Assembly (NCBI GenBank): GCA_934726455.1
Contig: CAKVDS010000027.1
Coordinates: 1-31,394 of the forward strand
Length of the DNA stretch: 31,394 nucleotides
Reading direction: 5' to 3'
Origin: an uncultured Bacteroidales bacterium
Lineage (GTDB): Bacteria; Bacteroidota; Bacteroidia; Bacteroidales; UBA932
Below are positions 20,511 to 28,497 of the stretch, one piece after another. Below the pieces are notes generated by a model, which saw only the letters and a list, made by a program, of their open reading frames with translations, was not told where the DNA came from and ran no database searches. Position 1 is the stretch's first letter. Each line of letters starts with the position of its first letter. Both the position numbers and the translations under genes were made by a program.

Positions 20511-20591
20511 GGAGATGCAAAGCAAAGAAGAGCAGAGAAGAGGATGAAGCAGGAATAAGAAGCAGAAAATCAGAGCAGGAGCGCGGAGCCG
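20511..20591 (-). promoter_or_regulatory. Pyrimidine-rich tract downstream of yitT-like gene, possible Rho-loading region
   Basis: Hand count of 20511-20580 on the plus strand gives 59 purines in 70 bases, so the minus-strand transcript leaving the YitT-family gene is about 84% pyrimidine with only 7 G. A C/U-rich, G-poor, unstructured stretch after a stop codon resembles Rho utilisation sites. No hairpin with a T-run was found here, which leaves Rho-dependent termination as a reasonable inference. Confidence 0.35.
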
Positions 20592-21518
20592 CTACTTCTT
20601 CTTCAGGCCCTTGTGGTCGCTCCAGAGACCGTAGACTTCGCTGACGTTGCCGGCGGTGATGAAGGCCTTGATATCGTTGTCGCGGATGTAGCCCATAAGA
20701 GACGCGAACTCATTCTGGGTCAGAAGAGTCTGTATCTCCATATACTTCTCCCCGCTGTATCCGCCTGTCACCTCGTAGAGAGTGCAGCCGCGCACGATAT
20801 CTTCGATGATATACCTGCGCAGCCGCTCATGCTCCTTCGATATGATGCAGACCCTCTTGCGGCGGCTGAGGGAAGCCATAAAATAATTGACGATCAGCCC
20901 GTTGATCCATGTGCCGATAAGGCCGATGATCACAAGCCTGAAAGGGTTGATGAGAAAGGCCGTGCAGCATATCAGCACCCCTGCGATCGTCACAGACATC
21001 CCCATGTCGAAGTGGAAATACTTGTTGAAAATCTTCGCTATTATGTCAAGCCCACCAGTCGAAGCGTTGATGCGGAACAATATCGCCTGCGAAGCGCTCA
21101 GCACAAGCACGAAGCAGAGCAGGTCGAACCACAGGTTGCCCATCATGGAAGAAGCCCCAGGCTCCATAAGATGCTCATAAGGACATATTTTCTCCCACAA
21201 ATCCATCATAGGCCCAAGAACAAGAGCGGCATAAGCAGTCTTGACCCCGAACTCCGGCCCTATCAAGATATACGCCACCACAAGCAGTATAGCATTGATT
21301 ATCAGAACCACAGTGGAAACTTTGACAACAATGCCCATGTTGGCAAGCACCCCGCTTATTACAATCGACAAGCCGGAGATGCTGCCCACCACAAGCTTGC
21401 TGGGCACAAGGAAGTAGTATACCGCAGCAGCAGCGATAAACATGGCTACGGAAATTGTGAGCATGTCTCTCCAGAATTTAGGAGTCCTGACAGAGGCCCA
21501 GAAATCAGAATCTTTCAT
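20592..21518 (-). CDS. YitT-family membrane protein with C-terminal DUF2179 domain
   Basis: A 308-residue protein: five or so hydrophobic segments in residues 15-215 (YitT/DUF161-type membrane region with the conserved LVVGSISGLSIVISG and NASTGGLDIIAKIFNK segments) followed by a soluble DUF2179 domain at about 220-295 (CTLYEVTGGYSGEKYMEIQT). The DUF2179 fold is thought to bind a small ligand; the transported substrate of YitT proteins is not established. It lies 35 bases downstream of nfnB on the same strand and may be co-transcribed with it. No separate promoter motif was found in that gap. Confidence 0.9.
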   Translation of the reverse strand: MKDSDFWASVRTPKFWRDMLTISVAMFIAAAAVYYFLVPSKLVVGSISGLSIVISGVLANMGIVVKVSTVVLIINAILLVVAYILIGPEFGVKTAYAALVLGPMMDLWEKICPYEHLMEPGASSMMGNLWFDLLCFVLVLSASQAILFRINASTGGLDIIAKIFNKYFHFDMGMSVTIAGVLICCTAFLINPFRLVIIGLIGTWINGLIVNYFMASLSRRKRVCIISKEHERLRRYIIEDIVRGCTLYEVTGGYSGEKYMEIQTLLTQNEFASLMGYIRDNDIKAFITAGNVSEVYGLWSDHKGLKKK

Positions 21519-21553
21519 TATGGTTGGTTATTAGTGTGTTTTTCCAAAAAAAA

Positions 21554-22954
21554 TTATCGTGAACCTTTCAAATACTCATCTATCGCCTTGGCGGCCTTGC
21601 GTCCGGCGCCCATGGCAAGTATCACAGTGGCGGCACCCGTGACGGCATCTCCGCCGGCAAATACCCCGGGACGCGTAGTCGAGCCGTACTCATCTGCCAC
21701 GAGCCCTCCGCGGCGGTTTGTCTCCAGACCGGGAGTCGTCCTGGATATCAGCGGATTGGAAGTAGTACCAAGGGCCATTATCACCGTATCAGCCGACATT
21801 TCAAACTCCGAACCCTCAACAGGTACCGGACTGCGGCGTCCGCTCGCATCAGGCTCACCAAGCTCCATCCGGACGCAACGCAAAGACTTCACCCATCCGC
21901 GCTCATCTCCGACAATCTCCACCGGATTTGTGAGAAGGTCAAATACAACCCCCTCATCCTTTGCATGATGAACTTCCTCCCTGCGGGCAGGCAGTTCCGC
22001 CTCCGTGCGGCGATACACAATATGGACCTCAGCCCCGAGACGCAGTGCAGTACGCGCAGCATCCATGGCGACATTACCACCTCCCACGACGCAAACCTTG
22101 CGGCCCGCGTGGATAGGGGTCAGATAATCATCCCTCCAGGCGCACATCAGGGTGCTCCGTGTCAGGAACTCGTTGGCCGAGAACACCCCACAGAGGTTCT
22201 CACCCGGGATACCCATGAACTTCGGAAGCCCCGCACCGCTCCCCACAAAGACAGCTTTGAAGCCCATCTCTCCCATAAGCGAGTCTACAGTCACCGTCCT
22301 GCCGACAATCACATCGGTCATTATCTTCACTCCAAGCCGCACAACATCCTGAATCTCCCCGCGGAGAACTTTCTCCTTAGGAAGACGGAACTCCGGGATG
22401 CCGTATTCGAGCACTCCCCCGGCCTTGTGCAAAGCCTCGAAAATCGTCACATCGTAGCCGAGTTTGGCCAAGTCGGAGGCGCAGGCAAGTCCGGCAGGAC
22501 CGGACCCTATGACAGCGACCTTCAGGCCATTAGGGGCAACCGTCACACCAGTCTCCGTAGAGTCCGCTCCGCGATGCTCCCGCATATAATCAGCCACAAA
22601 CCTCTCAAGTTTGCCGATCGCTACAGGCTCCCCCTTGATACCGAGGACACAGCTGCCCTCGCACTGAGTCTCCTGCGGGCACACGCGTCCACAGACCGCC
22701 GGCAACGATGAATCCTGCGCTATGACATCAGCCGCACCGGCAATATCACCGGTGCGCAGATGCGCGATGAAATCAGGGATCTTCAAGCCTACCGGACAGG
22801 CACCCACACAACGCGGATTGCGGCAGTGCAGGCAGCGCGAAGCCTCAAGCAAAGCCTCCTGTTCATTGTATCCATAGCAAACCTCATCGAAATTGGTCGC
22901 CCTGACCTTCGGCTCCTGTTCTCTGACAGGCACTCTCGGTATCCTCTCTGCCAT
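21554..22954 (-). CDS. nfnB: NfnB-type large subunit (GltD-like NADPH-dependent oxidoreductase)
   Basis: A 466-residue flavoprotein of the glutamate-synthase small-subunit (GltD) family. Cysteines 41, 44, 49, 53 and 88, 92, 98, 102 fit two [4Fe-4S] clusters. An FAD-binding GSGPAGLACASDLAKLGYDV lies at about 155-175 and a second Rossmann motif VVGGGNVAMDAARTALRLGA serves the pyridine nucleotide. It follows a DHOD electron-transfer-type subunit with a one-base overlap (TAATG). That pairing is typical of NfnAB, which bifurcates electrons between NADPH, NADH and ferredoxin. Databases often call this protein glutamate synthase (gltA/gltD), but no glutamate synthase large subunit is nearby. The start at 22954 is preceded by GGGAGAGG. 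Confidence 0.87.
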   Translation of the reverse strand: MAERIPRVPVREQEPKVRATNFDEVCYGYNEQEALLEASRCLHCRNPRCVGACPVGLKIPDFIAHLRTGDIAGAADVIAQDSSLPAVCGRVCPQETQCEGSCVLGIKGEPVAIGKLERFVADYMREHRGADSTETGVTVAPNGLKVAVIGSGPAGLACASDLAKLGYDVTIFEALHKAGGVLEYGIPEFRLPKEKVLRGEIQDVVRLGVKIMTDVIVGRTVTVDSLMGEMGFKAVFVGSGAGLPKFMGIPGENLCGVFSANEFLTRSTLMCAWRDDYLTPIHAGRKVCVVGGGNVAMDAARTALRLGAEVHIVYRRTEAELPARREEVHHAKDEGVVFDLLTNPVEIVGDERGWVKSLRCVRMELGEPDASGRRSPVPVEGSEFEMSADTVIMALGTTSNPLISRTTPGLETNRRGGLVADEYGSTTRPGVFAGGDAVTGAATVILAMGAGRKAAKAIDEYLKGSR

Positions 22955-23817
22955 TATTTTCCTCTCCCTATTCTGCATTTATGATTCTTCATAGCCTCAG
23001 CCTCCTCTGCCTTGTACTGGCCCTGACGGCGCATCGCCTCATCAAAATCCACCTCCGCCCCGTTGAACTCAGGCCCCTCCACACATGCGAAGCGCGTCTT
23101 GCCGGCGACGCTCACCCTGCAAGCCCCGCACATGCCGGTGCCGTCCACCATAAGGGTGTTGAGACTGACGGTAATCGGAAGGCCGAGCTTCATGGCGGTG
23201 AGGGTGGTGAACTTCATCATGATCATCGGCCCTATGGCGACAGCCATGGTGTAACTGCGCCCCTCCTCACGGACAAGCTTCTCCAGCAGGGCTGTGACCA
23301 TCCCGTGGAAGCCCTCGCTGCCGTCATCGGTGCAGATGAAAAGATTGTCGCACACTGAAGCCATCTCCTCTTTGTAAATCAATATGTCTTTTGTCTTCGC
23401 ACCGATTATGACATCGACCTTAGCCCCATGAGCATGAAGCCACTTGGCCTGAGGATACACCGGTGCCGTCCCGACACCGCCGGCGATGAATATATATCGG
23501 CTTTCCGCCAACTGCCCGGAGGTAAAAGAGACAAACTCGGACGGATGCCCGAGAGGCCCGGCCACATCGCGGAAACACTCACCCGGCTCGAATGACAATA
23601 TATCGGCCGTAGACGCACCTATCTTCTGCGTGACAATCGTCACACTTCCTTCTTCCGCATCGTAGTCACTTATCGTCAACGGGATACGCTCTCCCTTCTC
23701 ATCGGGGAGAACCATCAGGAACTGCCCCGGTTGAGCCGCCCGCGCAAGCAGCGGAGCATTCACTTTCATCCGACAGATTGTCGGTGTAAGCATCTCTTTG
23801 GTTATGATTTCGAACAT
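22954..23817 (-). CDS. nfnA: NfnA-type small subunit (sulfide/dihydroorotate dehydrogenase-like FAD/NAD-binding protein)
   Basis: A 287-residue ferredoxin-reductase-fold protein. Its parts are an FAD-binding barrel (residues 1-100, with the RIPLTISDYD segment), an NAD-binding domain (YIFIAGGVGTAPVYPQAKWL) and a C-terminal [2Fe-2S] region with the cysteines of GTGMCGACRV and RFACVEGPEFNG at about residues 230-245. This matches the small subunit of NADH-dependent reduced-ferredoxin:NADP oxidoreductase. The start at 23817 (MFEIITKEM) is the family N-terminus; the upstream ATG at 23856 lies before the predicted promoter's -7 box. It is the first gene of its own transcript, just after the terminator of the Rnf operon. 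Confidence 0.88.
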   Translation of the reverse strand: MFEIITKEMLTPTICRMKVNAPLLARAAQPGQFLMVLPDEKGERIPLTISDYDAEEGSVTIVTQKIGASTADILSFEPGECFRDVAGPLGHPSEFVSFTSGQLAESRYIFIAGGVGTAPVYPQAKWLHAHGAKVDVIIGAKTKDILIYKEEMASVCDNLFICTDDGSEGFHGMVTALLEKLVREEGRSYTMAVAIGPMIMMKFTTLTAMKLGLPITVSLNTLMVDGTGMCGACRVSVAGKTRFACVEGPEFNGAEVDFDEAMRRQGQYKAEEAEAMKNHKCRIGRGK

Positions 23818-23825
23818 TATGAATC

Positions 23826-23857
23826 CAAAAATAGTCAATCCGGAAAAAAGATGCAAT
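23826..23857 (-). promoter_or_regulatory. Promoter of nfnAB
   Basis: On the minus strand ATTG (plus-strand CAAT 23854-23857) is followed by 20 bases and TATTTTTG (plus-strand 23826-23833), an exact TAnnTTTG -7 box. It sits immediately after the T-run of the upstream terminator and 8 bases before the nfnA start, giving a very short leader. Confidence 0.66.
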
Positions 23858-23860
23858 AGA

Positions 23861-23893
23861 CAAAAGAAAAACGGCCCCGCAAAACGGAGCCGT
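23861..23893 (-). terminator. Intrinsic terminator after the small outer-membrane protein
   Basis: On the minus strand ACGGCTCCG (23893-23885) pairs with CGGGGCCGT (23879-23871) as a 9-bp stem with one G-T pair and a TTTTG loop, followed by TTTTCTTTTG (23870-23861). It lies 20 bases after the stop of the small barrel gene and separates the rnf unit from nfnAB. Confidence 0.9.
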
Positions 23894-23913
23894 CAATCCA
23901 CGTCCAAAAAGGA

Positions 23914-24357
23914 TTAGAACCTGTAACGAACGCCAAGGGCGAAACCTGCCCAGCCGAAACCGCCACCGGTGAAGCTGAAACCAGGCCTCCAGTCAAGAGA
24001 AACGGAGATAGGAAGAGAGAAGTTATACTCTGCACCGATCTGACCTACAACACCGAGACCCATCTTGGTCACAGAATTGCCGTTGTCGTCAGTGCTGCCG
24101 TAGAAGCCCACCTGAGCACCTGGGCCGCCGTAGAAGTTGAAGTTGCCTTCAGAAGCGAAGACGAAATCATACACTCCGGTGAGGTAGAATCCGTTGCCGA
24201 ACAGACCAAGGTCAGCCTCAACGAAATTGGTTCCGAGACCATGCTGGTAAGACACCTCCGCACCCCATGTAGCACGGACACCGAGAGCCCTCGGCTGAGC
24301 TGAGGCTGCAACTCCGAACATAAGGATGGAGAGAGCCACGATAAGTACTTTCTTCAT
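23914..24357 (-). CDS. Small outer-membrane beta-barrel protein
   Basis: A 147-residue exported protein with a signal peptide (MKKVLIVALSILMFGVAASA) and a mature part of about 127 residues made of alternating hydrophobic strands and glycine-rich turns (GFYLTGVYDFVF, FNFYGGPGAQVGFYG, KMGLGVVGQIGAEYNF, FALGVRYRF). The final phenylalanine is the usual outer-membrane barrel signal. The size suits an eight-stranded barrel of the OmpW/OprF-like general class, with no specific family recognised. It begins 33 bases after rnfA and ends at a strong terminator, so it is probably the last gene of the rnf transcript. Confidence 0.85.
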   Translation of the reverse strand: MKKVLIVALSILMFGVAASAQPRALGVRATWGAEVSYQHGLGTNFVEADLGLFGNGFYLTGVYDFVFASEGNFNFYGGPGAQVGFYGSTDDNGNSVTKMGLGVVGQIGAEYNFSLPISVSLDWRPGFSFTGGGFGWAGFALGVRYRF

Positions 24358-24390
24358 AAAAGATAAAGTAATTAAAGGTTAATAAAAAGG

Positions 24391-24993
24391 TTATTTTACA
24401 AGACCGGAGAAACCCAAGAAGGCCATAGCCATGATGCTGACGGAAATCAGCGCGATAGGCAGCCCCCGAAAAGCCTTCGGAACGTTGTTCAATGCAAGAT
24501 GCTCACGGATGCCTGCGAACAGGCACATCGCAAGACCATACCCGAGAGATGTGGCGAGGGCGTACACCGTCGCCTCTCCGAGATTGAGGAGATGAGCTTC
24601 ACCACCAAATGTAAACTCCTTGGTGACCACTGTGATGGCAACACCGAGCACGGCGCAGTTGGTAGTGATAAGCGGAAGGAATATGCCGAGCGCCTGATAG
24701 AGCGACGGACTTATCTTCTTGAGTACAATCTCAACCATCTGCACAAGAGCCGCAATCACGAGGATGAACGAAATCGTCTGAAGGAATTCAAGCCCGAAAG
24801 GCAGCAGCAGATATTTGTTGAGAAGATATGTCACGACAGTCGCCAGAGTGATCACAAAGCACACCGCCCCGGACATTCCGGTGGCCGTGGACAGTTTGTT
24901 GGACACTCCCAAGAACGGACAGATGCCGAGGAACTGGGAGAGGAGAACATTGTTGACGAAAATCGCCGATATGATGATAAGAATGTATTCCAT
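24391..24993 (-). CDS. rnfA: Rnf complex subunit RnfA
   Basis: A 200-residue integral membrane subunit of the Rnf ferredoxin:NAD oxidoreductase, with about six hydrophobic spans. The N-terminal ILIIISAIFVNNVLLSQFLG and ICPFLGVS segments carry the Cys that, with its RnfE counterpart, is thought to bind an intramembrane iron centre. A related repeat, LPLITTNCAVLGVA, occurs in the second half. RnfA and RnfE are homologous to each other. It is 8 bases downstream of rnfE and has no Shine-Dalgarno sequence. Confidence 0.94.
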   Translation of the reverse strand: MEYILIIISAIFVNNVLLSQFLGICPFLGVSNKLSTATGMSGAVCFVITLATVVTYLLNKYLLLPFGLEFLQTISFILVIAALVQMVEIVLKKISPSLYQALGIFLPLITTNCAVLGVAITVVTKEFTFGGEAHLLNLGEATVYALATSLGYGLAMCLFAGIREHLALNNVPKAFRGLPIALISVSIMAMAFLGFSGLVK

Positions 24994-25001
24994 GACTATA
25001 T

Positions 25002-25586
25002 CTACTTTTTGGCGAGGAACTTATTGAACAGAACCATCAGATACCCCAGCACGAGGAACGCCCCCGGTGCCATGACGAAAGCGAGGATGCCGTCTCCCGG
25101 GATGAACTTCCATCCGAAGACGGAGCCGCTTCCCAGAATCTCGCGGATGATGCCGATGACCGTAAGCGACATGGTGAAGCCGAGGCCGATTCCGAGACCG
25201 TCGCAGGCGGAATCAATGACAGAGTTCTTGTTGGCGAAAGCCTCAGCCCGTCCGAGCACGATACAGTTGACCACGATCAAAGGGATGAAGAGACCGAGAG
25301 TTTCATACACCGCCGGCACATAAGCCTGCATAAGCAGCTGAAGTACAGTCACAAAAGTCGCAATTATGACGATATACGCCGGGATGCGGACCTTGTCAGG
25401 CACTGCAGGAGCCACCAGCGAAATAGCCATATTGCTGAGAATCAGCACGAACATCGTTGCAAGCCCCATCTCAAGTCCGTTCATGGCAGACGTGGTGGTC
25501 GCAAGCGTCGGACACATGCCGAGCACCAGCACAAAGGTTGGGTTGTCCTTGACAAAACCCTTGGTAATCAGAGAAAGCTTACTCAT
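25002..25586 (-). CDS. rnfE: Rnf complex subunit RnfE
   Basis: A 194-residue integral membrane subunit, homologous to RnfA. The start at 25586 (MSKLSLITKGFVKDNPTFV) is chosen because AGGAGG lies 8 bases upstream; the ATG at 25604 precedes that site. Motifs are VLGMCPTLATTTSAMNG in the first half and LFIPLIVVNCIVLGRAEAFA in the second, each with the Cys thought to hold the membrane iron centre shared with RnfA. The C-terminus ends in Lys residues. The gene overlaps the end of rnfG by 8 bases, implying translational coupling. Confidence 0.94.
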   Translation of the reverse strand: MSKLSLITKGFVKDNPTFVLVLGMCPTLATTTSAMNGLEMGLATMFVLILSNMAISLVAPAVPDKVRIPAYIVIIATFVTVLQLLMQAYVPAVYETLGLFIPLIVVNCIVLGRAEAFANKNSVIDSACDGLGIGLGFTMSLTVIGIIREILGSGSVFGWKFIPGDGILAFVMAPGAFLVLGYLMVLFNKFLAKK

Positions 25587-26145
25587 TGTCCTTTCCTCCT
25601 TCATTTGTTAAAGCGCCGTACACCTTGACGGCATTGGCGACAGCAAGCGTATAAGCCCGTGATGTGATGGTCGAAGCCGTGATGGCATCGATGTCGCCTC
25701 CGTCCTTTGTGACAGCGAGCCGGGTCGAAGCCGGGTCAAGATTGCGGAACTGCCCGAGGAATCCCTCATCGTTCTGACACTTGGCCCCGAGTCCAGGGGT
25801 CTCGCTGTGGGAGATGACAGAAGTGTTATAGACCTTGCCGTCACCCGTGATGCCTACCATCACCGACAGAGCCCCGCCGAAACCGTTGGTCACGGAGATG
25901 ATGGCATAGCCGGACGAAGTCTTATAGTATGTATATTCCACACCGTCGAATGCCACGGACTGCTCCGCCACATCCCCGGTAAATTCAGGAAGAACCTTGG
26001 CTATAGCCTTGTTGGTCTTGGCCGTCTGTGCGGCTTTGACCGGCTCAAGCGTCACTGCGTAAGCCACCCCGAGCACCGCTGAGCAGATGAGACACACCAG
26101 CGTGAGGCAGAGAGCCATGTTTTTGAGAGTTGATTGTGCTGCCAT
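25579..26145 (-). CDS. rnfG: Rnf complex subunit RnfG
   Basis: A 188-residue subunit with one N-terminal membrane span and an extracytoplasmic FMN-binding domain. The start at 26145 (MAAQSTLKNMALC) follows GGGAGGG by 7 bases, which decides it over the ATG at 26181 inside rnfD. The FMN-attachment region reads DAITASTITSRAY, where the Thr of the usual SGAT-type motif carries the covalent flavin; here the motif is of the TAST type. The HSETPGLGAKCQN segment is also conserved. It begins 2 bases after rnfD ends. Confidence 0.93.
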   Translation of the reverse strand: MAAQSTLKNMALCLTLVCLICSAVLGVAYAVTLEPVKAAQTAKTNKAIAKVLPEFTGDVAEQSVAFDGVEYTYYKTSSGYAIISVTNGFGGALSVMVGITGDGKVYNTSVISHSETPGLGAKCQNDEGFLGQFRNLDPASTRLAVTKDGGDIDAITASTITSRAYTLAVANAVKVYGALTNEGGKDNE

Positions 26146-26147
26146 CT

Positions 26148-27119
26148 CTATGCCCTCCCGTATTTTTTCTGATGAAACCAATTGTTGAGAAGAGGCACGG
26201 TGCAGTTCATGATGAGAATCGCAAACGACATGCCTTCAGGATAAGAACCGAAGAAACGGATCAGCACCACAAGCAGGCCAATGCCAACACCATACACCAC
26301 TCCTCCGAGCGTACTCATCGGCGAAGTCACATAGTCGGTCGCCATGAAGCAGGAACCGAGCACCATACCTCCGGTGAGAAGGTTGAAAACCGGGTCGGTA
26401 TAAGTAGAAGGATCAACGAGCCAGAGAATGCCGGAGAACACGAAAACCGTGGCGAAGATGCTGAGCGGAATCCACGGCTTGACAACCTTGCGGACAAGCA
26501 GATAGACAAAACCTGCCAGCAGGGCGAGAGTGGAAATCTCACCGGCTGAACCGCCTATATTAAGGAAGAGGGTACGCAGATAGTCTGTACCGGCCACAGC
26601 CTCGACCCCGCCCTCGGCGTAGCGGCCGAGCAGTGTGGCCCCGGAGACGGCGTCAGTGGCATGAATGAAGCCCGGAGTCACCGTCCAGTCGGTCATATAG
26701 GTAGGGAATGATATCAGCAGGAACACGCGGCCCGCGATGGCAGGGTTGAAGATGTTCTGCCCGATGCCGCCAAAAGTCATCTTGACAACACCGATTGAGA
26801 ACAAAGCCCCTATCAACACGACCCACCATGGTGTCGTCACCGGCAGGTTCATGGCCAACAGCAGACCGGTAACGGCAGCCGAAAGATCAGAAACCGTGGA
26901 CGGCCTCTTGAGAAGCCACTTGGTCACAGCCCACTCGACCAGCACGCAGGAAGCGATGCTGACAGCAAGCACAAGAAGTTCCGCCCATCCGTAAAACAAC
27001 ACGGACACCACTGCCGCAGGCGCAAGAGCGATGAGCACATCCCTCATTATCGAGCGGGTGGACACATCCGCATGTATGTGCGGAGACGGAGAAACTAACA
27101 ATTTTCCCATATTATTCAT
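26148..27119 (-). CDS. rnfD: Rnf complex subunit RnfD
   Basis: A 323-residue polytopic membrane subunit (NqrB/RnfD family) that carries a covalent FMN. The N-terminus shows the family segment LLVSPSPHIHADVSTRSIM, and the covalent flavin site is the Thr of VSGATLLGRY at about residue 180. Later regions include GSCFMATDYVTSPMS and YPEGMSFAILIMN. The start could be 27119 or the second Met at 27110; neither has a Shine-Dalgarno sequence. The start at 27119 overlaps the end of rnfC by 8 bases. Confidence 0.93.
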   Translation of the reverse strand: MNNMGKLLVSPSPHIHADVSTRSIMRDVLIALAPAAVVSVLFYGWAELLVLAVSIASCVLVEWAVTKWLLKRPSTVSDLSAAVTGLLLAMNLPVTTPWWVVLIGALFSIGVVKMTFGGIGQNIFNPAIAGRVFLLISFPTYMTDWTVTPGFIHATDAVSGATLLGRYAEGGVEAVAGTDYLRTLFLNIGGSAGEISTLALLAGFVYLLVRKVVKPWIPLSIFATVFVFSGILWLVDPSTYTDPVFNLLTGGMVLGSCFMATDYVTSPMSTLGGVVYGVGIGLLVVLIRFFGSYPEGMSFAILIMNCTVPLLNNWFHQKKYGRA

Positions 27120-28497
27120 CTTTCTTTTTTGCAGCTTCAGCGGCAGCCTTTGCGGCTGCGGCGCGACCTCTGATTATACCCATCACCTGCCCCTTGGCCT
27201 GACGGATGTAGTCAAGCAGAGGAATGTTGGCAGGACAACTGTACAGACAGCATCCGCACTCGATACAATCCTGCACGGCATTCTGTTCAAGAGCGGCGAA
27301 ATCAGCCGCCTTGTACAAGCGGTTGAGAAGGAACGGCTCAAGCCCCATAGGACATGCGTCGCTGCAACGCCCGCAGCGTATACAACCGCCTTCCGGTTTG
27401 CGCTCCGTGGCTTCCCGGCTCAAATAGAGAATCGAAGAAGAACCCTTGACGGTGCAGGCGTCAACATTGCTGATGGCCTTGCCCATCATAGGGCCGCCGC
27501 TGATTATCTTGGCAGCACCTTCGGGGATGCCTCCTGCCTGCTCCATTATATAAGAGAGAGGCGTACCGATCCGGAAAAGATAATTATGCTGTCTTTCCAC
27601 CGGAAGGCAATTCCCGGTCACGGTCAAAGTATTGGTGACAAGAGGCTTGTTCTTCTGTACAGCCTCATATACCGCAAGGGCCGTGGCGACATTCTGCACA
27701 ACGGCTCCGGCATCAATAGGCAGGCAGCCGGATTTCACCTGACGATGAAGAACAGCATCAATGAGCTGTTTCTCCCCTCCCTGCGGATAACGCTTTTTGA
27801 GGACTGCCACTTCCATATTGCCATATCCCAATTTTGATACGGCCTTGCTCAGGGCCTCGATGGCCTCAGGCTTGTTCTCCTCAACGCCTATCACGCAACG
27901 GCAGCCGAGAACCTTCTGCATTATGGCGGCCCCGACTACAATCTCCTCTGGTCTCTCGACCATGATACGGAAATCGCTGGTCAGGTAAGGTTCACACTCC
28001 GCTCCGTTGATTATCAGACACTCAGCGACTTTTCCCGGAGCCGGATTGAGTTTCACATGCGTAGGGAAGGTAGCTCCGCCAAGCCCCACGACACCGCAGG
28101 CCTTTATGCGGTCAAGGATGGCCGCACGATCCTGAGGAATCTCTGTGACAAGTGTCTTGGAAAGATCTATGCCCTCTGCCCACTCGTCTCCCTCCACAGC
28201 AATCTCGACATGGGTCATCCAGTTGCCGGCAAGATCCTTGCGCGGGGCAATGCTCTTGACCGTACCGGATACAGGAGAGTGTACAAAAGCAGAGATGAAT
28301 CCGCCGGGCTCTGCAATCACCTGCCCGGCCTTGACCGCATCTCCGACGGCTACCACCGGCTTGGCCGGAGCGCCGAGATGCTGTGCCATGGAGACATACA
28401 CCGTCCCTGGAAGGGGAAGAGTTTCAATGGCGCAGCCGCGTGAAATCTTGTTGTCGTGCGGATGTACTCCGCCGATGGAAAAAGTCAACTTATTCAT
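27112..28497 (-). CDS. rnfC: Rnf complex subunit RnfC
   Basis: A 461-residue peripheral subunit that carries the NADH/FMN site and two [4Fe-4S] clusters. The start at 28497 (MNKLTFSIGGVHPHDNK) has AGGAGG 6 bases upstream; the longer frame to 28581 only adds sequence read from inside rnfB. A barrel-like N-terminal part with GGVHPHDNK and GTVKSIAPR precedes the NuoF-like domain (GLGGATFPTHVKL, INGAECEPYLTSDF). Two cluster motifs begin at residues 372 (CIRCGRCSDACPMG) and 411 (CIECGCCLYSCP). The end is Ala/Lys-rich. It overlaps rnfB by 8 bases. Confidence 0.95.
   Translation of the reverse strand: MNKLTFSIGGVHPHDNKISRGCAIETLPLPGTVYVSMAQHLGAPAKPVVAVGDAVKAGQVIAEPGGFISAFVHSPVSGTVKSIAPRKDLAGNWMTHVEIAVEGDEWAEGIDLSKTLVTEIPQDRAAILDRIKACGVVGLGGATFPTHVKLNPAPGKVAECLIINGAECEPYLTSDFRIMVERPEEIVVGAAIMQKVLGCRCVIGVEENKPEAIEALSKAVSKLGYGNMEVAVLKKRYPQGGEKQLIDAVLHRQVKSGCLPIDAGAVVQNVATALAVYEAVQKNKPLVTNTLTVTGNCLPVERQHNYLFRIGTPLSYIMEQAGGIPEGAAKIISGGPMMGKAISNVDACTVKGSSSILYLSREATERKPEGGCIRCGRCSDACPMGLEPFLLNRLYKAADFAALEQNAVQDCIECGCCLYSCPANIPLLDYIRQAKGQVMGIIRGRAAAAKAAAEAAKKKDE

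Noticed and set aside
19833..20644. Long open frames on both strands through the repeat island (for example 213, 221 and 230 codons)
   Set aside because: They are open because the 84-base period is a multiple of 3 and the region is GC-rich. Their translations are Arg/Cys/Gly-rich repeats with no domain, signal or membrane span, they overlap one another on both strands, and one runs into yitT.
20613..21968. A 451-codon plus-strand frame opposite the yitT-like and nfnB genes
   Set aside because: It lies antisense to two well-recognised genes, is rich in His, Arg and Pro without a fold pattern, and is explained as a shadow of GC-rich codon use.
21554..22954. Genuine glutamate synthase small subunit
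   Set aside because: There is no large subunit nearby, and the partner is a DHOD electron-transfer-type subunit with a [2Fe-2S] site, which fits Nfn better. The alternative name is noted in the entry.
24499..25323. 274-codon plus-strand frame opposite rnfA and rnfE
   Set aside because: It is antisense to two clear Rnf genes, has charged low-complexity content, and no recognisable domain.
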